64,000 nucleotides of DNA from Trigonopsis variabilis (lineage: Eukaryota; Ascomycota; Trigonopsidomycetes; Trigonopsidales; Trigonopsidaceae): the NCBI GenBank assembly GCA_003707065.3, contig PPXM03000002.1, positions 992,001 to 1,056,000 on the forward strand, read 5' to 3'. Both the position numbers and the translations under genes were made by a program. The notes beneath the pieces are model-generated. The model did no database searches, had not been told where the DNA came from, and worked only from the letters and a program-made list of their open reading frames with translations. Below, one piece after another: positions 40,189-52,200 of this stretch. Numbering within the stretch: the stretch's first letter is position 1; each line of letters opens with the position of its first letter.

Positions 40189-40722
40189 ATGGCGAGCCCC
40201 ACGGTTTCCATGCGTGAAGTATATAATGGACCAGCTCTGAGACAGGCGGTCAACTGGACGAATCGTCGACGATTAGCAAATTTTCGCTGGTCTAGACATC
40301 TTTGCCATTACAAACGACCGTTGTCAAGGAGCCTTAGAATGTCGTTTCTCATCCACAACCCCGTTACTCATTGGATTGGCAACTTTATCAAGTCATCCTA
40401 CTATATCGAAGCTTGCAATATGACTTTAGAGGCCCGAACTGAAATTGAGAACTTGATCAAGGAGAACAAGGTCTTTGTTGCCTCCAAGAGCTACTGCCCT
40501 TATTGCTCTGCTACAAAGAAGCTTCTAGAGGATCTTGGAATCCAATTCAAGGTGATTGAATTGGACAAAGAGTCTAATGGAAAAGCCTTACAAGACGCCC
40601 TTGAGGAAATCACCGGACAACGAACTGTCCCGAATATCTTTATCAATGGTAAACATATCGGTGGCAATTCCGACATCCAAGAGCTCAATAAGGAAGGCAA
40701 ACTCAAGGCTCTCCTTGCTTAG
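40189..40722 (+). CDS. GRX2: Dithiol glutaredoxin with N-terminal extension
   Basis: A 177-residue protein whose last 100 residues are a classical glutaredoxin reducing disulphides with glutathione. The active site CPYC is at 103-106 (ASKSYCPYCSATKKLL), the cis-proline is in QRTVPNIFINGKHIGGNSDI, and the GG pair contacts glutathione. The first 77 residues are rich in Arg, His, Asn and hydrophobics with few acids (TNRRRLANFRWSRHLCHYKR), like a mitochondrial presequence. An in-frame ATG at 40420 (MTLEARTEIENL) would start a cytosolic form of normal length; another in-frame ATG is at 40339. Yeast GRX2 makes mitochondrial and cytosolic forms from two starts in the same way. No introns. Confidence 0.9.
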   Translation: MASPTVSMREVYNGPALRQAVNWTNRRRLANFRWSRHLCHYKRPLSRSLRMSFLIHNPVTHWIGNFIKSSYYIEACNMTLEARTEIENLIKENKVFVASKSYCPYCSATKKLLEDLGIQFKVIELDKESNGKALQDALEEITGQRTVPNIFINGKHIGGNSDIQELNKEGKLKALLA

Positions 40723-40907
40723 ATTTGAATGGTGGTGTTAGTTAATTTACATTATTTTCTCTCATAGATATCATACAGTCGTATATAGTCATTCCATTAT
40801 TCCCAACACAACTCAACTGCAAATCACCACGTGAACATTTTTGCGCCAATAGCTCAATTACTCTCTGATTTTCACCGAAATATTGCCATCTTACGAGGCT
40901 TTAAGAC

Positions 40908-42078
40908 CTAGTCGTGGTTCTGATTATCCTCATTACCATTCTCCTTAAGCTTAACATCCATGACGTAACACAATCTGCGATTCAGATCATCGGGGACTGA
41001 GAAATCGCTGTTGGGACTATTCGAATATATGAGTTTGAGTATTTTCAGGATGTTGGCATGGTCAAATTCAAGCTTTGCTCTTCGCCCCACTGTATATGCC
41101 AACCGCCTAGTTTCTTCGCCTTCGCCTTGACCTTCTTCTCCTACCTGCTCTTCCTGCAGCTCATGTCTATCTAAATAGTCCATTCTAGTCAACACGGAGA
41201 TCAACTCATCAGCGGTCAGGACCTGTGGGCAATTGAACGCACAGAATGACGCGCTGAGCGTATTCAGGCCATCTTGGCGTTTGAATCCAAAGCTAGTTAG
41301 ATATCTAGCTAACTCGTAATGTTTCACGATCCTTCCCCGACCTGCTCCAAGGACAATCATGATCAGACAAGTAACTAGGATCATCCCAGAGAAATGGGTT
41401 TCGTTCGGTTGAATGGAACCAAAAAGGGATTCTATCTGCCTTGGATTATTGGAGACTTGCACGGTTTTGAATTTGTCAGGCAATATTGATATTAAAACCC
41501 ATGTCTGAGGAGACAACTGCCCTTTTGCGTTTCGCGCGGGCGGACGTGCGACAGTCCAGTCTTTAGCAAAAGGAATAATTCGTTCCCCAGCGCCTATTAA
41601 ACGTCAGTAATTTGTAGCTGAAATGCTCACCTTTCTTGTTAGCTTTCCTGACTTCTGGGATAATCTCTGAATCCGGAAAAGGAACCAGTTTGAACCCAAA
41701 AACTTCCTCAAGTTTATCTCCTACAGTCTCCATCATTTTGTTCATTCCTTGGCTACTCCCTCCTAGACTATTAGTTCAAATTCACTCTTCAACTGTACCC
41801 AGTTCAAGGAACTTCGTTCTACGGAACCGTTTTCTCGAAACTTCAGAAAATATCGCCATCCGCAACATATTCTTCATCATCTTCTGTTGGCCTCGGCTCT
41901 CCTCGATCATTAGCTTTACTGGTTTGAATCAATAACTTACTCGATCATCTCCGTCGTTCTCTTCTTCCCCAGAACTTTCTACCCCTTCATTCCTCCTCTT
42001 CCTGACTCGATCCTAGCACTTAGTTTATCACAAGTTGGAGGAACTTACCTGTAATTCCCCTTCTGGTCTCCGTATCAT
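40908..42078 (-). CDS. NSE3: Nse3/MAGE-domain subunit of the Smc5-Smc6 complex
   Basis: Five exons, 42078-42049, 42012-41941, 41901-41799, 41762-41631 and 41593-40908, with introns of 36, 39, 36 and 37 nt, encode 340 residues. Nse3 is the MAGE-fold winged-helix subunit that bridges Nse1, Nse4 and DNA in the Smc5/6 repair complex. After a basic then acidic lead, the MAGE domain starts at MMKNMLRMAIFSEVSRKRF. It continues through FLELGGSSQGMNKMMETVGD, LEEVFGFKLVPFPDSEI and SPQTWVLISILP, and ends in a YELARYLTSFGF winged helix. All four joins keep phase. The start is uncertain: the frame is open upstream of 42078 without an ATG, so a further small 5' exon is possible. An ACGCGT box lies at 42087-42092. 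Confidence 0.85.
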
Positions 42079-42855
42079 CGTTTGAGACGCGTTGCTAATA
42101 TCACGACCTCCGCGTCGCTGTCGCCTAGGAGAGACGCAGCGCGTTAACTCTGGTGACTAGAGTAGATCTCTAGCGAATAGTCAGTTGTAGAACGAAGATG
42201 CTGCTTTACGAGAAGAGCGTGGGTGCGTTACTGAGTCAATACATCTTCGGATATGGGTCACCACTAGTGGAGATAATTAATTAAACTCGTACAGTTAAGA
42301 ATGTTTTCCGTAAACACATATACCAGTATCAGAAACTATGACGACTGGCCATTAGCTTGAAAAGCGCTTTTCTTTAAGCTGCAGACAACTTAGGAAACAA
42401 TGGAACCAATGAGTTTCAATGTAGTTACCGAAATAGGATTCTACAGATCGCCAAGAAGTCAAGTGACCACTGTCCGAACAGAAAATCATCTCTCTTAAAT
42501 GGACAATCAGCTCCAAAAGTACGCTAGACTATCTACACGACTCTGATTGTTATAAACATCATTATAACTATGCGCTATCTTGACTACATTCGATCGCAAC
42601 ATTAGGGGACAGGAAAGGAACATTCTAATACTACGCAACTACCTTTCCTAAAGTTCCAAGGACGGTCAATCGATCTGCTTCAGATTTGAATTTGTGAACT
42701 TTGTCATTGGCGGAAGTCGGAAAGGATCGCGAGAGCAGGAGCATTCCAGACCCCGGTTGTCACGGTTCATCAACATCATCGTCATCATCATCCAGCTTCG
42801 AAGACGGTCAAGCATTGAGAGTTTCCTTTGTTTGTAAAAGTGGAATAATCGGCTC
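42079..42855. other. Divergent intergenic between NSE3 and the NT-C2 gene
   Basis: About 780 bases with both promoters. A plus-strand frame at 42701-42889 begins with TTG, not ATG, is Ser-rich and overlaps the NT-C2 start in another frame, so it is not called. Confidence 0.45.
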
Positions 42856-44745
42856 ATGCCGAAATTTTTTCTCCATTTGGATATTATAAAGCTGGATAAT
42901 GTTCCACTATTATATGGACAAGTCAAGGTGAAGTTTAGAGTCCACGATTCTTTCAAGTCCCAATCTCGAGGATCGACGCCATACGAAGATATTTCAAGTT
43001 ATACGGTTCATTGGGACTATCACCACGAGTCTAGAGTCAGTATAGGAGTTGACCGAGATGGGTTTCTTAAGGACCAGATTGTCTCGTTGCGGATAGTCTA
43101 TCGAGAGTCTATGACGAGCCACAAACGAACTATAGGAGCATTGGAATTTGACGTTTCTGAATATGCTGACGAGGACGAAATGGTTCATACTCGCTTTTTG
43201 GTCAAAGATAGCCGCATGAACTGTATCATTCAGGTGAGGGACAATGAAAGAAGGATGAGAGAAATTAACCGTGATAGTTGGCTGCCAAATTGACAAAATA
43301 CAAAGGCGATGAGTTATATAGAGCGTAAGACTGTCTTTGAGGATCTTGCACTAACCATCAGCCGACCTAGAAGACAGACGTTCTTATTCAATGATATCAC
43401 TGGGGTCATTAACGACCATAAGGATAAATTTGAGAATTCTTTAGCCTCTACACATGCCGGGTCGCGGCTCCGTTCAACAGTTGATGATGCTGACGCAAGA
43501 TTCTATCGAGCATTATTGGCATACAGTTGGCAATGCTCCCCGAACGAGTTTCTGCCTGATAAATGCATCGATGACATTTTTAAGGGCGGGTCTGGCTGGC
43601 CACATGTGCCTAGACCCAGTCAAGAGGAAGCAAAGCACTCTGCTGGGTCTCAGGATGAATCCAATCATTCGACTCCTCCTTCCTCCCGTCCTTCTCGACC
43701 TCCATCTATAAAGAGCGACAAACAACATCGTTCTCGAAGCCATGCCTTGAAATCTTTTATCTACTCTTCACGGCCAAAGATAGCGGCCATCAATATCAAG
43801 CCTGAGCATCCAACCATTGATACCGCCCTTAATCGGCCTTGGCGGTCAGGTTCCTTATCTCAGTCGATCCCCTCTCCTTTGGCGTCTCCCAAGAGTGGCT
43901 CAAACAGCCCTGTCTCGCCTCCTCCTGAAATAAATTCTAGAAGTAGCCGCCATAGTCTTGCCAGTGAAGACGAGGCCCAAGCACCAGAAGATAAACCGGA
44001 GATCAACCTTCGCGATACGACTTTCTCTATTCCTGACGACGCCGACGGGCAGATACACCCTTCGAAAAACAGCAAACTTGTAGAGGGTGGACAGAACGAG
44101 GAAGATGAAACGCCTAGAGAATACAGACTGTCGCCTTCGGGCAGCGAAGGGAACTTGATTGAAGATATCGAGCCTTTTATCTCACGGCATTCTACTTATG
44201 ACAGCATGGCTGAAAGCAGCGCCAGCGATAGCCATTCAGACCCCGAATCGAAAGGTTCTAGACAGCTTCATTTAGTAAATACTCGCCAACTCTTGCGATC
44301 GCGTCAGTCTGACGCCGAACCCTCTGAAACGGTAGATGAAGTCAATAAGAAAACGGAAGGAAACGTGCGCAAGGTCCTGCGAAATGCACAGACGTTGACT
44401 GAACTAGGAAACCTGGGTCGAAAACATCGACGACATCGAAGCAGCCTGGGCAGTGGGCAAGGGAGCACGAGCACACCGTCCCAACCTCAATCTCCAGATG
44501 ACGTTAATGACAAGAAACCACCTCTTACTGATATCGAGAAGCGGGGCCATGATTTGCTGTCCCATCCTATCCTGCCGTCCACTCCCAGCCCTCGCTCGCC
44601 TTCTCTTCGCAGTGCTGGGTCATCATTTTCCGGTAGCCATCACAGAGATCTCGGAGAACGACCCAATTCGCCTCTACTGGATTTCTATGAGGAAGATTTA
44701 CGAGATACATTGAGGAGCTGGCAAGCTCCCGACACCAAGACTTAG
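42856..44745 (+). CDS. EEIG1/EHBP1-type NT-C2 domain protein
   Basis: Best model: exons 42856-43233 and 43306-44745 with a 72-nt intron (CAG before GTGAGG; branch TTGAC; AAAG), giving 605 residues. The N-terminal 150 residues are an NT-C2 (EEIG1/EHBP1) domain: FFLHLDIIKLDNVPLLYGQV, VKFRVHDSF, HWDYHHESRVSIGVDRDG, IGALEFDVSEYADEDE and RFLVKDSRMNCIIQ. After the intron the conserved fungal TFLFNDITGVINDHKD block follows, then a long Ser/Pro-rich disordered tail with a final acidic helix (LLDFYEEDLRDTLRSW). Such proteins tether membranes to actin or Rab effectors; the fungal role is unclear. An alternative junction using a C|GTGATA donor and TATAG acceptor also keeps the frame. Confidence 0.75.
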
Positions 44746-44971
44746 ACTCAAAGTGTCCGATGCACTGTAGACGTTGTCCTGGTAGTGTACTTATAATTTA
44801 TGTTGATGTCACATATTGTCTGACTAATTGGTGAACAAGTAATTCATATAATCCTGAGGTTGTTTGGTCCTCTCGTAAAAATATAAGTTACAGAAAGCAA
44901 TAACATTATTTTTTCCTTTGCTCACAACATCTTAAATACCCTTTCGATAAATCCCCGACCCATATCATACA

Positions 44972-45786
44972 TCACATGCAACAGCTCAACTGGAGGAGGC
45001 TTCGGGCTGCTCCCAATTGTCCTGGAGTCCCTCCAACTGCACGCAGACCGCGTTTGAGAGGAGTGGCGGAGACCAACGTATAAGCTTCCCCAGGAACTCG
45101 TTTTTCGGGATCAATACCTTCCTTTTCGGGAGTAGACAACAGTTTTTGACGCGGATTCGAGACCGTCGTGGTAGAGATAGTAATTACGTTGCCTATTTCA
45201 TGGGGATGGGACAATTCAGGCAACGAGACTCCAACTTGATTGGTCTGGAGTTTATAGTAAGCCAACTGTAGTCGCAACTTCAACCGTTTCGTCTCCTGTC
45301 ATTAGTTTTGCTTCGTTTCTTCGACTCACATGCTGGCAAGTGCTTGGGGTCAAAACTGTAGGGGTGCTTGGGACCTTTGAGTCAGAATAGAAACAATAAA
45401 CAAAAACAAAAATGGATTGAGGGACGCAAAGTAAAAGTAATTGTTTATGCTTGGCTCTATAAGTTGAGACGAATTCCCGGTCGATATCGCCTCAATCGCT
45501 TCGAGATGCAAGCTAGAGTAGAATGAAGATCAAGTAGAAAATCGCGTCATTGAATAAACAAAACAACACGTACCTCCGAAATTTTGCGTTTGAGAGGATT
45601 AGAAACAGAAATAATCCGATTCAGCGATTTAGAGACTGGCTGAGGTGCATTAGAATCCAAATCAATTGACACCATGTTGAGGTCACTGGTTCTCATTCCT
45701 GAGGGCTTAGTGACCGCACGAGGACTCATTAGAGTATTTATGTCAAGTGACTCCAAGGCATTTCGTTCTCGCATTGGTGAACGCAT
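44972..45786 (-). CDS. NRM1: Whi5/Nrm1-like G1/S transcriptional corepressor
   Basis: Two exons, 45786-45574 and 45295-44972, join across a 278-nt intron (GTACGT; CTAAT; ACAG) and encode 178 residues. The join creates KISEETKRLKLRLQLAYYKL followed by QTNQ. This is the short Whi5/Nrm1 motif that binds the SBF/MBF transcription factors; the yeast and filamentous-fungal versions both have an R-L-x-x-A-x-x-K core. The rest is disordered with several TP/SP sites (STPEKEG, GGTPGQLG, SATPLKRG) suitable for CDK control. Upstream at 45840-45845 an ACGCGT box fits known autoregulation of Nrm1 by MBF. I cannot decide between the Whi5 and Nrm1 branches, since filamentous fungi often have a single member. 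Confidence 0.65.
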
Positions 45787-45839
45787 CTCTTTGTTCTACC
45801 GCCGGTCAAAGCAAGGTCGACAAAGGATGTTTGTTGTCG

Positions 45840-45845
45840 ACGCGT
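45840..45845. promoter_or_regulatory. MCB box (ACGCGT) upstream of the Whi5/Nrm1-like gene
   Basis: ACGCGT lies 54 bp upstream of the ATG at 45786. MCB boxes bind MBF, and Nrm1 is an MBF target and corepressor in yeasts (family knowledge). A single 6-mer is weak evidence alone. Confidence 0.45.
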
Positions 45846-46034
45846 GCTTGATAGCAGTAAAGGTTGACGTGGCAACTTGAGGGTGGCCGTTTGTTTTCCA
45901 AACAAAGAAACAAAGACAATGACCGCTACTGTATACGATGAAGTCCCTTATCTTAATCCTTATCTTGATCCTTGTCTGCTGATAATTCAGAAAGGATCCA
46001 TCTATTTACCAACTTTTCTTTGTCTCGCTCTCTC

Positions 46035-48521
46035 TCATGCAACCAAGCCAGGGAACCCTCCAAAGTCAACCTGATCCTGAACCTGTTGTCCTCCTACTGT
46101 AAACCCAACCCGTAATCGCAGTTTGACAGCGGAGCCACTAGGCGCCATCACGCGGAGTTGCTGAGTAGCATCCTGGCCGGCTTGGAGACTGGTCCTACTC
46201 AACGGCTGCATCTGTAACTTGTGACTTTTGGGAACGGCGGCTTGCAAAGAAACTCCCGATACGGCCTCGCCTGCCGCGTTGATAAAGCGAGCCTGGATAT
46301 TGACGACTCCTGGAGCCGATTCATCTTTGGCCGGCTGTAGCGACAGAATCACGCCGTGTCCATTATAAACATTAGTCGCATCTAGAGTTAGAAATAAATG
46401 GATACCCAAGAGCTTACCATAGCCGTTAGAGACCTTTCCATTCGAACTAGGAACCACCGCCTGTCCCTGAGGTGTCGATGAGCCAAATAAGCTCATGATA
46501 TCGGCATTCGAAGTAGGAGCCGACGGTGAAGCCGGACCTGTAGACGCTTGGGCAGCAGCCTGAGTAGAAGGCCCTCCGAAAATGTCGGCCAAGAGATCAG
46601 CGCTATTGGCGGGAGGAGCGTTGCTGACGGGCTCAGATGGGGCCTCAATTGCCACCAAGTCAAGCAAAGTTTCTGCTTCATCTCGATGAACAGCCTTCTT
46701 TACACTCTTGCGTCGGTCGACGGTGACGGAAAAGACTTGGCGGAGTTCTGGAGGAGGGATCCGCTCAAGCACCCCCCGTCGAAGATCATCATAGTTAAAT
46801 AGATGGGAGTATTCCACCGCTCGTTGCTGGATCTCTATCTCAAATGCAGTGGTGAACGATGACAGCAGACGCCGAAGCCGTTCAAGCTCTCTCGGGCTCT
46901 GGAGCCGGGTGGTCAACTTCATCGAAGCGTTGATGAGATACTCGAGAACTGTGGGAGTGGCATATGTGCTGGCGATGATGTTTTCAAATAATGAAAGAAT
47001 ATCCGACTCAGAGATGGCAGGAAAGTCTTCCTCGCCATCGACTCCAGCACCGCCTTTAATCAAGAGGTCTCCATACTCGCCGATGGCCCAAGCAGCAGCA
47101 AGAGTAAGGGACTCTTGAGTAGTGTCTTTACTCAAGGCAGTATAGAGTTTAGAAGTTGTGTAGAGTTGGAGATCGGGAGTGTTTGCAAGCAGGGCCAAGA
47201 AACCGGTGAGAACTTCTTCTCGGACGTAGTTTCCCGCCAAAGAGAGCATCCGCAGAGCGGTATCTATATGCCACCGGCGGTTAGGGGCATATTTCTCAGC
47301 GGCAATCCACAATTGCATAGTCATTTTAGGTTTGAACTCGGGATCAGCAGATTCAAGGAAGGCCAACAGCTCACGAACAAGAGCTCGCACTGTCTGTTCA
47401 TTGATAAGCGCAAAGGATAAATCCAGAGCCCGACTTCGAATAGAGACGTCAGGATCTTGCAGACAAGAAAGAATAGTATTGCGATGGCGTTGCACAGCAG
47501 CCGGCTCGAGGCTCACCATTTTTGTCAAGGTGTTGAGAGCGACATAGCGAACATTATTATCTTTATTTGATAAGAAGCTGCCCAGGATGTTAACGCCCAG
47601 TACCCTGAGACCAGAGTCGGCATGGATCTCAAGGATTGTGCGAACGCATTCGTAAAGGATCGAGCACCCGACATTTTTCGACGAGTCAGTATTCGTGGCG
47701 ACTTGAGCAAGTATATCAGCCATCATGTCGCTTGCTTCGGGGCTGTCACGGCCTAGAATAGCCAACATCCGCAGAATCTTTACCTGAAGAAAGGGATCTG
47801 TTATACCTGACACATCATGTTCAGGAGCATAACTTGAAGAAGCCAGAGTTTTCAACTGGGTAATCAACGTCTGCACATAAGGTAAGAAGGCTTCGACGGT
47901 CTGAGGGTTCTGCTCGCATAGATCAGTAGCTAAAGTGATTCCACAAATCAACACTCCATGGTTACGATCGGTCATTAGAGCCTGACTTTTTTCCAAAAAG
48001 CGTTCTTCCAGATCAGGCTCTTTTCGAATGATTCTCATAGCACATAGTGCTGCTTTTTTCCGCAAATACGGGTTCGAAGCCCCGATTAGTTTCTCGATAT
48101 CTTGAAACAGATCTTTGGCCATTTCGTTAGATGCAATATCGCCCAAAGCGCACAATGCAAGAGCAGCAACGTATTGATTCGGATGGTTCAGATCATTTCC
48201 CATCGTGTTGGTCACCAACGTGAGAACTTCCTGGTTTTCGTCCAACAATAACATGGTGCCCAGATACCCGAGACGCTTGTTGACGAATTTATTAGAAGCC
48301 AGTAGTTTGACACATTCGATCTGCCCAAACGCCGTTCGCTCACCCAGCGTGAAGAGATAGAGGAGCTTGGATACGTTTCGGCGTCGAAGACTGCTCGACG
48401 TACCGACATCTTCCCGGAAAGAAGCCCTAATGGCAGCACTTTCGCACTGAATCACTTTGCGCTCTTCAGCCATGGTTTTGGCGGCCCGAACAGACTTTAT
48501 AAAGGATTTAAGCGACGACAT
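46035..48521 (-). CDS. APL4: AP-1 clathrin adaptor gamma subunit
   Basis: Exons 48521-46418 and 46381-46035, removing a 36-nt intron (GTAAGC, branch TTTCTAAC, CTAG), give 816 residues. AP-1 gamma is a large subunit of the TGN/endosome clathrin adaptor. The adaptin trunk (about 1-570) is very typical: LKSFIKSVRAAKTMAEERKV, CESAAIRASFRED, RRNVSKLLYLFTLGERTAFG, RLGYLGTMLLLDENQEVLTL and NPYLRKKAALCAMRI. A Pro/Ala-rich hinge (about 600-700) leads to the gamma-ear (about 705-816). The intron is a multiple of three and stop-free, so reading through it would insert 12 residues before the ear. The start MSSLKSF is chosen over the upstream in-frame TTG. Its partner processes are shared with TLG2. Confidence 0.95.
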   Translation of the reverse strand: MSSLKSFIKSVRAAKTMAEERKVIQCESAAIRASFREDVGTSSSLRRRNVSKLLYLFTLGERTAFGQIECVKLLASNKFVNKRLGYLGTMLLLDENQEVLTLVTNTMGNDLNHPNQYVAALALCALGDIASNEMAKDLFQDIEKLIGASNPYLRKKAALCAMRIIRKEPDLEERFLEKSQALMTDRNHGVLICGITLATDLCEQNPQTVEAFLPYVQTLITQLKTLASSSYAPEHDVSGITDPFLQVKILRMLAILGRDSPEASDMMADILAQVATNTDSSKNVGCSILYECVRTILEIHADSGLRVLGVNILGSFLSNKDNNVRYVALNTLTKMVSLEPAAVQRHRNTILSCLQDPDVSIRSRALDLSFALINEQTVRALVRELLAFLESADPEFKPKMTMQLWIAAEKYAPNRRWHIDTALRMLSLAGNYVREEVLTGFLALLANTPDLQLYTTSKLYTALSKDTTQESLTLAAAWAIGEYGDLLIKGGAGVDGEEDFPAISESDILSLFENIIASTYATPTVLEYLINASMKLTTRLQSPRELERLRRLLSSFTTAFEIEIQQRAVEYSHLFNYDDLRRGVLERIPPPELRQVFSVTVDRRKSVKKAVHRDEAETLLDLVAIEAPSEPVSNAPPANSADLLADIFGGPSTQAAAQASTGPASPSAPTSNADIMSLFGSSTPQGQAVVPSSNGKVSNGYGKLLGIHLFLTLDATNVYNGHGVILSLQPAKDESAPGVVNIQARFINAAGEAVSGVSLQAAVPKSHKLQMQPLSRTSLQAGQDATQQLRVMAPSGSAVKLRLRVGFTVGGQQVQDQVDFGGFPGLVA

Positions 48522-49209
48522 GGCCGACCGGATTGAAACGACTGGCCAACAAGGACTGAGCAAGGATTAGTAGGGGAAAGGGACGATACGACCAAGGAGA
48601 CAACCGTGCCATGAGACCAGCAACTGTACAGATCAACCGAGAAATCTCAAATCGAGAGATCCCAGAAAAGATAGCGAGACAAAGCAATTATCAAGAAGAA
48701 ATTCTAAGAGGTTATTTGGTTGTCAAAGTCACCTGCTGACTCTTTGGGGCCGTCGACTTCACGCGTAGGTCGATCAGGAACGTGTGATCTAATACACTGG
48801 TAATTTCGAAAGGTTTTGATGACAATTAAATGTCTTTCGGTTCTATATGAGACTTGCGCCCATTTTAGTTCTACCAATTGTGGATAGTCGTGTTTGTTTA
48901 CATTTATTCTGAAGCATTCCAATTTAGTCCTCGACGCCATTTACAAAAACATTTATTAGCACAAATAGGAGCTAGAAATCTCTACTAAATCGCCATTCAA
49001 GCCAATAAATCCATCCAAACCGGAGTCCCGGGAATCTACCTCTGCTTTTGCTCTGCACTCGGTAACGCTGATGACGTTTTAGGATCGGAAGCGATACAAA
49101 CATATTCGCCCGAGTCGTCACCAGAAGGCAAGTTAGTGGGTCCATCATCGGGGAAGAACGAGAGCAAAAGTCGAGCCACTGAGGACTGGAAAAGGAGTTG
49201 AAGACGACT
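48522..49209. other. Divergent intergenic between AP-1 gamma and SIP3
   Basis: About 690 bases. A minus-strand 78-codon ATG frame at 48704-48940 has no recognisable features and is not called. An ACGCGT occurs at 48761-48766. No RNA gene was recognised. Confidence 0.45.
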
Positions 49210-52200
49210 ATGATGACCGGGGCTTCTGATACCTTAGAACCCGACCAAGATGCCACTAAGGAGGAGGAGAAGGCTGGCTCGAAGCCTCGCCATATTACCA
49301 TGATTCCGGTTGTTATCAAAGAAGCTGTTCTTGATAGTCCGTCATTCCGGGCCCATGCCAATTATGTCTCAGAACAGGTTGAGGCCATAGAAAAATGGGG
49401 AGACGGGATCACCAAGGCGCTTCAACGAAGTTCATCGGAACTTGAAGGTACTAGCAAGGTTGTTTTGGGATGGTTACTGACAATCAGGTCTCCAGGAAAC
49501 AATCAATACTTTGTTATCTCGATCCTTGCCGTCGGAACTGGGATCATGGCTAATTGATCAGAACTATACTCTACCTGCGTTGAAATCTGGAACGGAAGCC
49601 ACAAAGATCTTCTGGAACAGGATCTTTCTGTTGACCTTTAGCGTTTCAAAGCAGCAAGCTGACCGGCTGGCGAAATTTCAGAAACGGGAGCTGAAACGAT
49701 ACAAAGATGGCAAAAAGGTATTCGACTCGGCCCAAGCTCGGTATGATAATGCTCTTAATAGATACGCCGCCTCATCCAAAACAAAGGAACCAAGCGCTTT
49801 ACGGGAGGATGCTTTCCATGTGTTTGAAGCTCGAAAATATTACCTGAATGCCGCTCTAGACCTGGCGATTGCTGGAGCCGTCTTAATCCAAGTGCTCGAT
49901 AAGCTTATCATCGATCAGGTCTATGAAGGATGGACGTCTACAAGAAGTATTCACCTCTCTGACAAAGATACCTACAAGTCTTACGATGAAGAGTTCAAGA
50001 AACTGAAACTATTCTCCGATAGCACGTATTCAAGCAACAAAAGAATCGCAAGTGCCTTGATCGATGTTCGCAGGACTCTGGAAAGCGCTTATTTGAAGAA
50101 TGCTACTCCTCCTCGAGAACTGGAAGATTATACTAACAAGCCACTCAATATTCTGCAGCAAGACTTTATGAATGCGTCTACTGAGAAGCATGCTTATGTG
50201 TTTTTAAAGACTAGTGTTGGGAAACCCGCGAGACAGACCTGGGTTAGGCGATGGGCGTTTGTTAAAGACGGCTTGTTTGGTCTTCTATCGTTAGATTCCA
50301 CCAAGACCTTTGTCCAAGAGTCTGACAAGATTGGAGTCCTACTTTGTAACGTCCGACTTGCTAATAATGAAGACCGACGATTTTGTTTCGAGGTACAAAC
50401 AAAAGATTCAACCTTGACCCTGCAAGCCGACAGCTACGAAGAACTAGTTTCCTGGCTCGGTGCTTTTGAGTCCTCCAAAGCTTACGTTCTGAACAATCCG
50501 CTCTCTGTCCATGCTTCCCATGCTTTTTCTATTATTCCACCTGCCCTTCCTGACCTGGCTGCAAATCAAACAACTATTGACAGTGAGATTGTCCATGAGC
50601 CTCGGTTGAATGAAAGTACAATTGAAAGCTTGAGTGAATTCTCTCCTTACAAGGACAAAAAGGCCGGTTTTCAGGCTTTTGTCAGCGCCAGTCAAAGCCT
50701 TGGGATGAATTCTCCTACTGTTCCCAATTATCTGAACGAAGAACTCTTCACTAACGAGAATTATAGGCTTGGATCGAAGACGATTATCCAACCTCCTATT
50801 CACACTGCTGCGACCAGGTATTGTATATCGGCCTTCCGCTATTTCCAGGGACTAATTGCGCCTAATGCGCTCTGTGCAAATATATGGGGAAGTGCAAACT
50901 GGGGTTACACCAATTTTATGAAGGCAAGCGGTGACGACGATGCTCTTGAGAAGTCCAACTCAAGCTCTTCTGGTCCTAAGAAAGGTCACCAGCCAGCTGC
51001 CAGCATTGATGTCCAGAACTATTGGGAAGAGAATAGAGTACCCTATCCTTCTTCATTTCCGTCCGAACTGGTGTTCCAAGACATGCAGTTATGGGCTTTA
51101 TGTGAATATCGAGATCCCAAGGAGCTCGTACTCACGTCCTTTCGCATCGTCTGGTGCCTGAATGCACAAATTGAGCTATCAGCTATGATATTTTTGACCA
51201 CTTCCAACATATATATCTATGCTGCCAGTACCGGCTTTTGCTACACTCATAAAGTTGGCCTCGAGTATATTGTCGACGTGCGATCCAAGTCGAAGCCTGG
51301 AATGTTTGATATTTTGATTTTCGACATGCTGGATGATACTGAGATCGTCTGCAAAGTCTTTTTGGACAACTCTTATCAGATTCAAACCCGGTTCAATATG
51401 ATAATTGCCAACTATAGCGCGAATGACCCGCTATCAGCTCAAGAGCTTCTACCGAGACTAATCGAGGTCCCCAAAGCTGCCCCCGGCGACCAGAATACTT
51501 TGCAAACGGACGTTGATCTGCTTGCGATTCCCCAGTCTGATTCTCGAAGTAGTGAGTCTAAGGAGCAAATCTCGGACGCCCCCGCATCTCCAAGTAACGA
51601 AGAAGACGAAAACAGAAAGCTTTCCTCGGATGAAGCAGATTCGTCTGAAGACAAGAAGTCAGGCCAGATAGGTCACGTAGCCTCCTTATCAGAGTCTGGA
51701 GGCGAGGAGTCAAAGAAACGACACCGGATCAGAGACTTTTTACCCACAGAGCCAGTAGAGTACAAGCCAAAACTTCCAATGACAGAAATGCTATCTGCGA
51801 ACTTCAACGTTTCAGCAAAAGCGTTATTTCATGTTATGTTTGGTGATCGGTCTCCGGTGTTTCAGAGTCTTTATCGTGAGTGGGAAGCAGGGACCGTCCA
51901 ACAGACGGGATGGGTCAAAACCGATGATAAGAAGTACCGGCGAGAGTTTAAATATGAGGTTGTGGTTGAAAACTATAAGTTGGAGAATGAGATCGAGACG
52001 ATATTGGATGAGCAGCGGATCGAAGAGTATCGAGAGAATGTCCTTTACGTGGTGACGCAAAAGTCGTGTCCTTGGAACATTCCTTATCGCAACGATTTTT
52101 CCGACTGTTTTGTCTATGCCATCTCTTTTGTGTCACTATCTCACTGCAAGCTCACCGCATGGTACGGTCTTCAATGGTATAGGAATCATAACTGGTTTGT

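Noticed and set aside
42701-42889. 62-codon Ser-rich frame before the NT-C2 gene
   Set aside because: Begins with TTG, has no family pattern, and the NT-C2 domain already starts correctly at 42856.
48704-48940. 78-codon ATG frame between AP-1 gamma and SIP3
   Set aside because: Starts with ATG but shows no motif, targeting signal or splice evidence; length is within chance.
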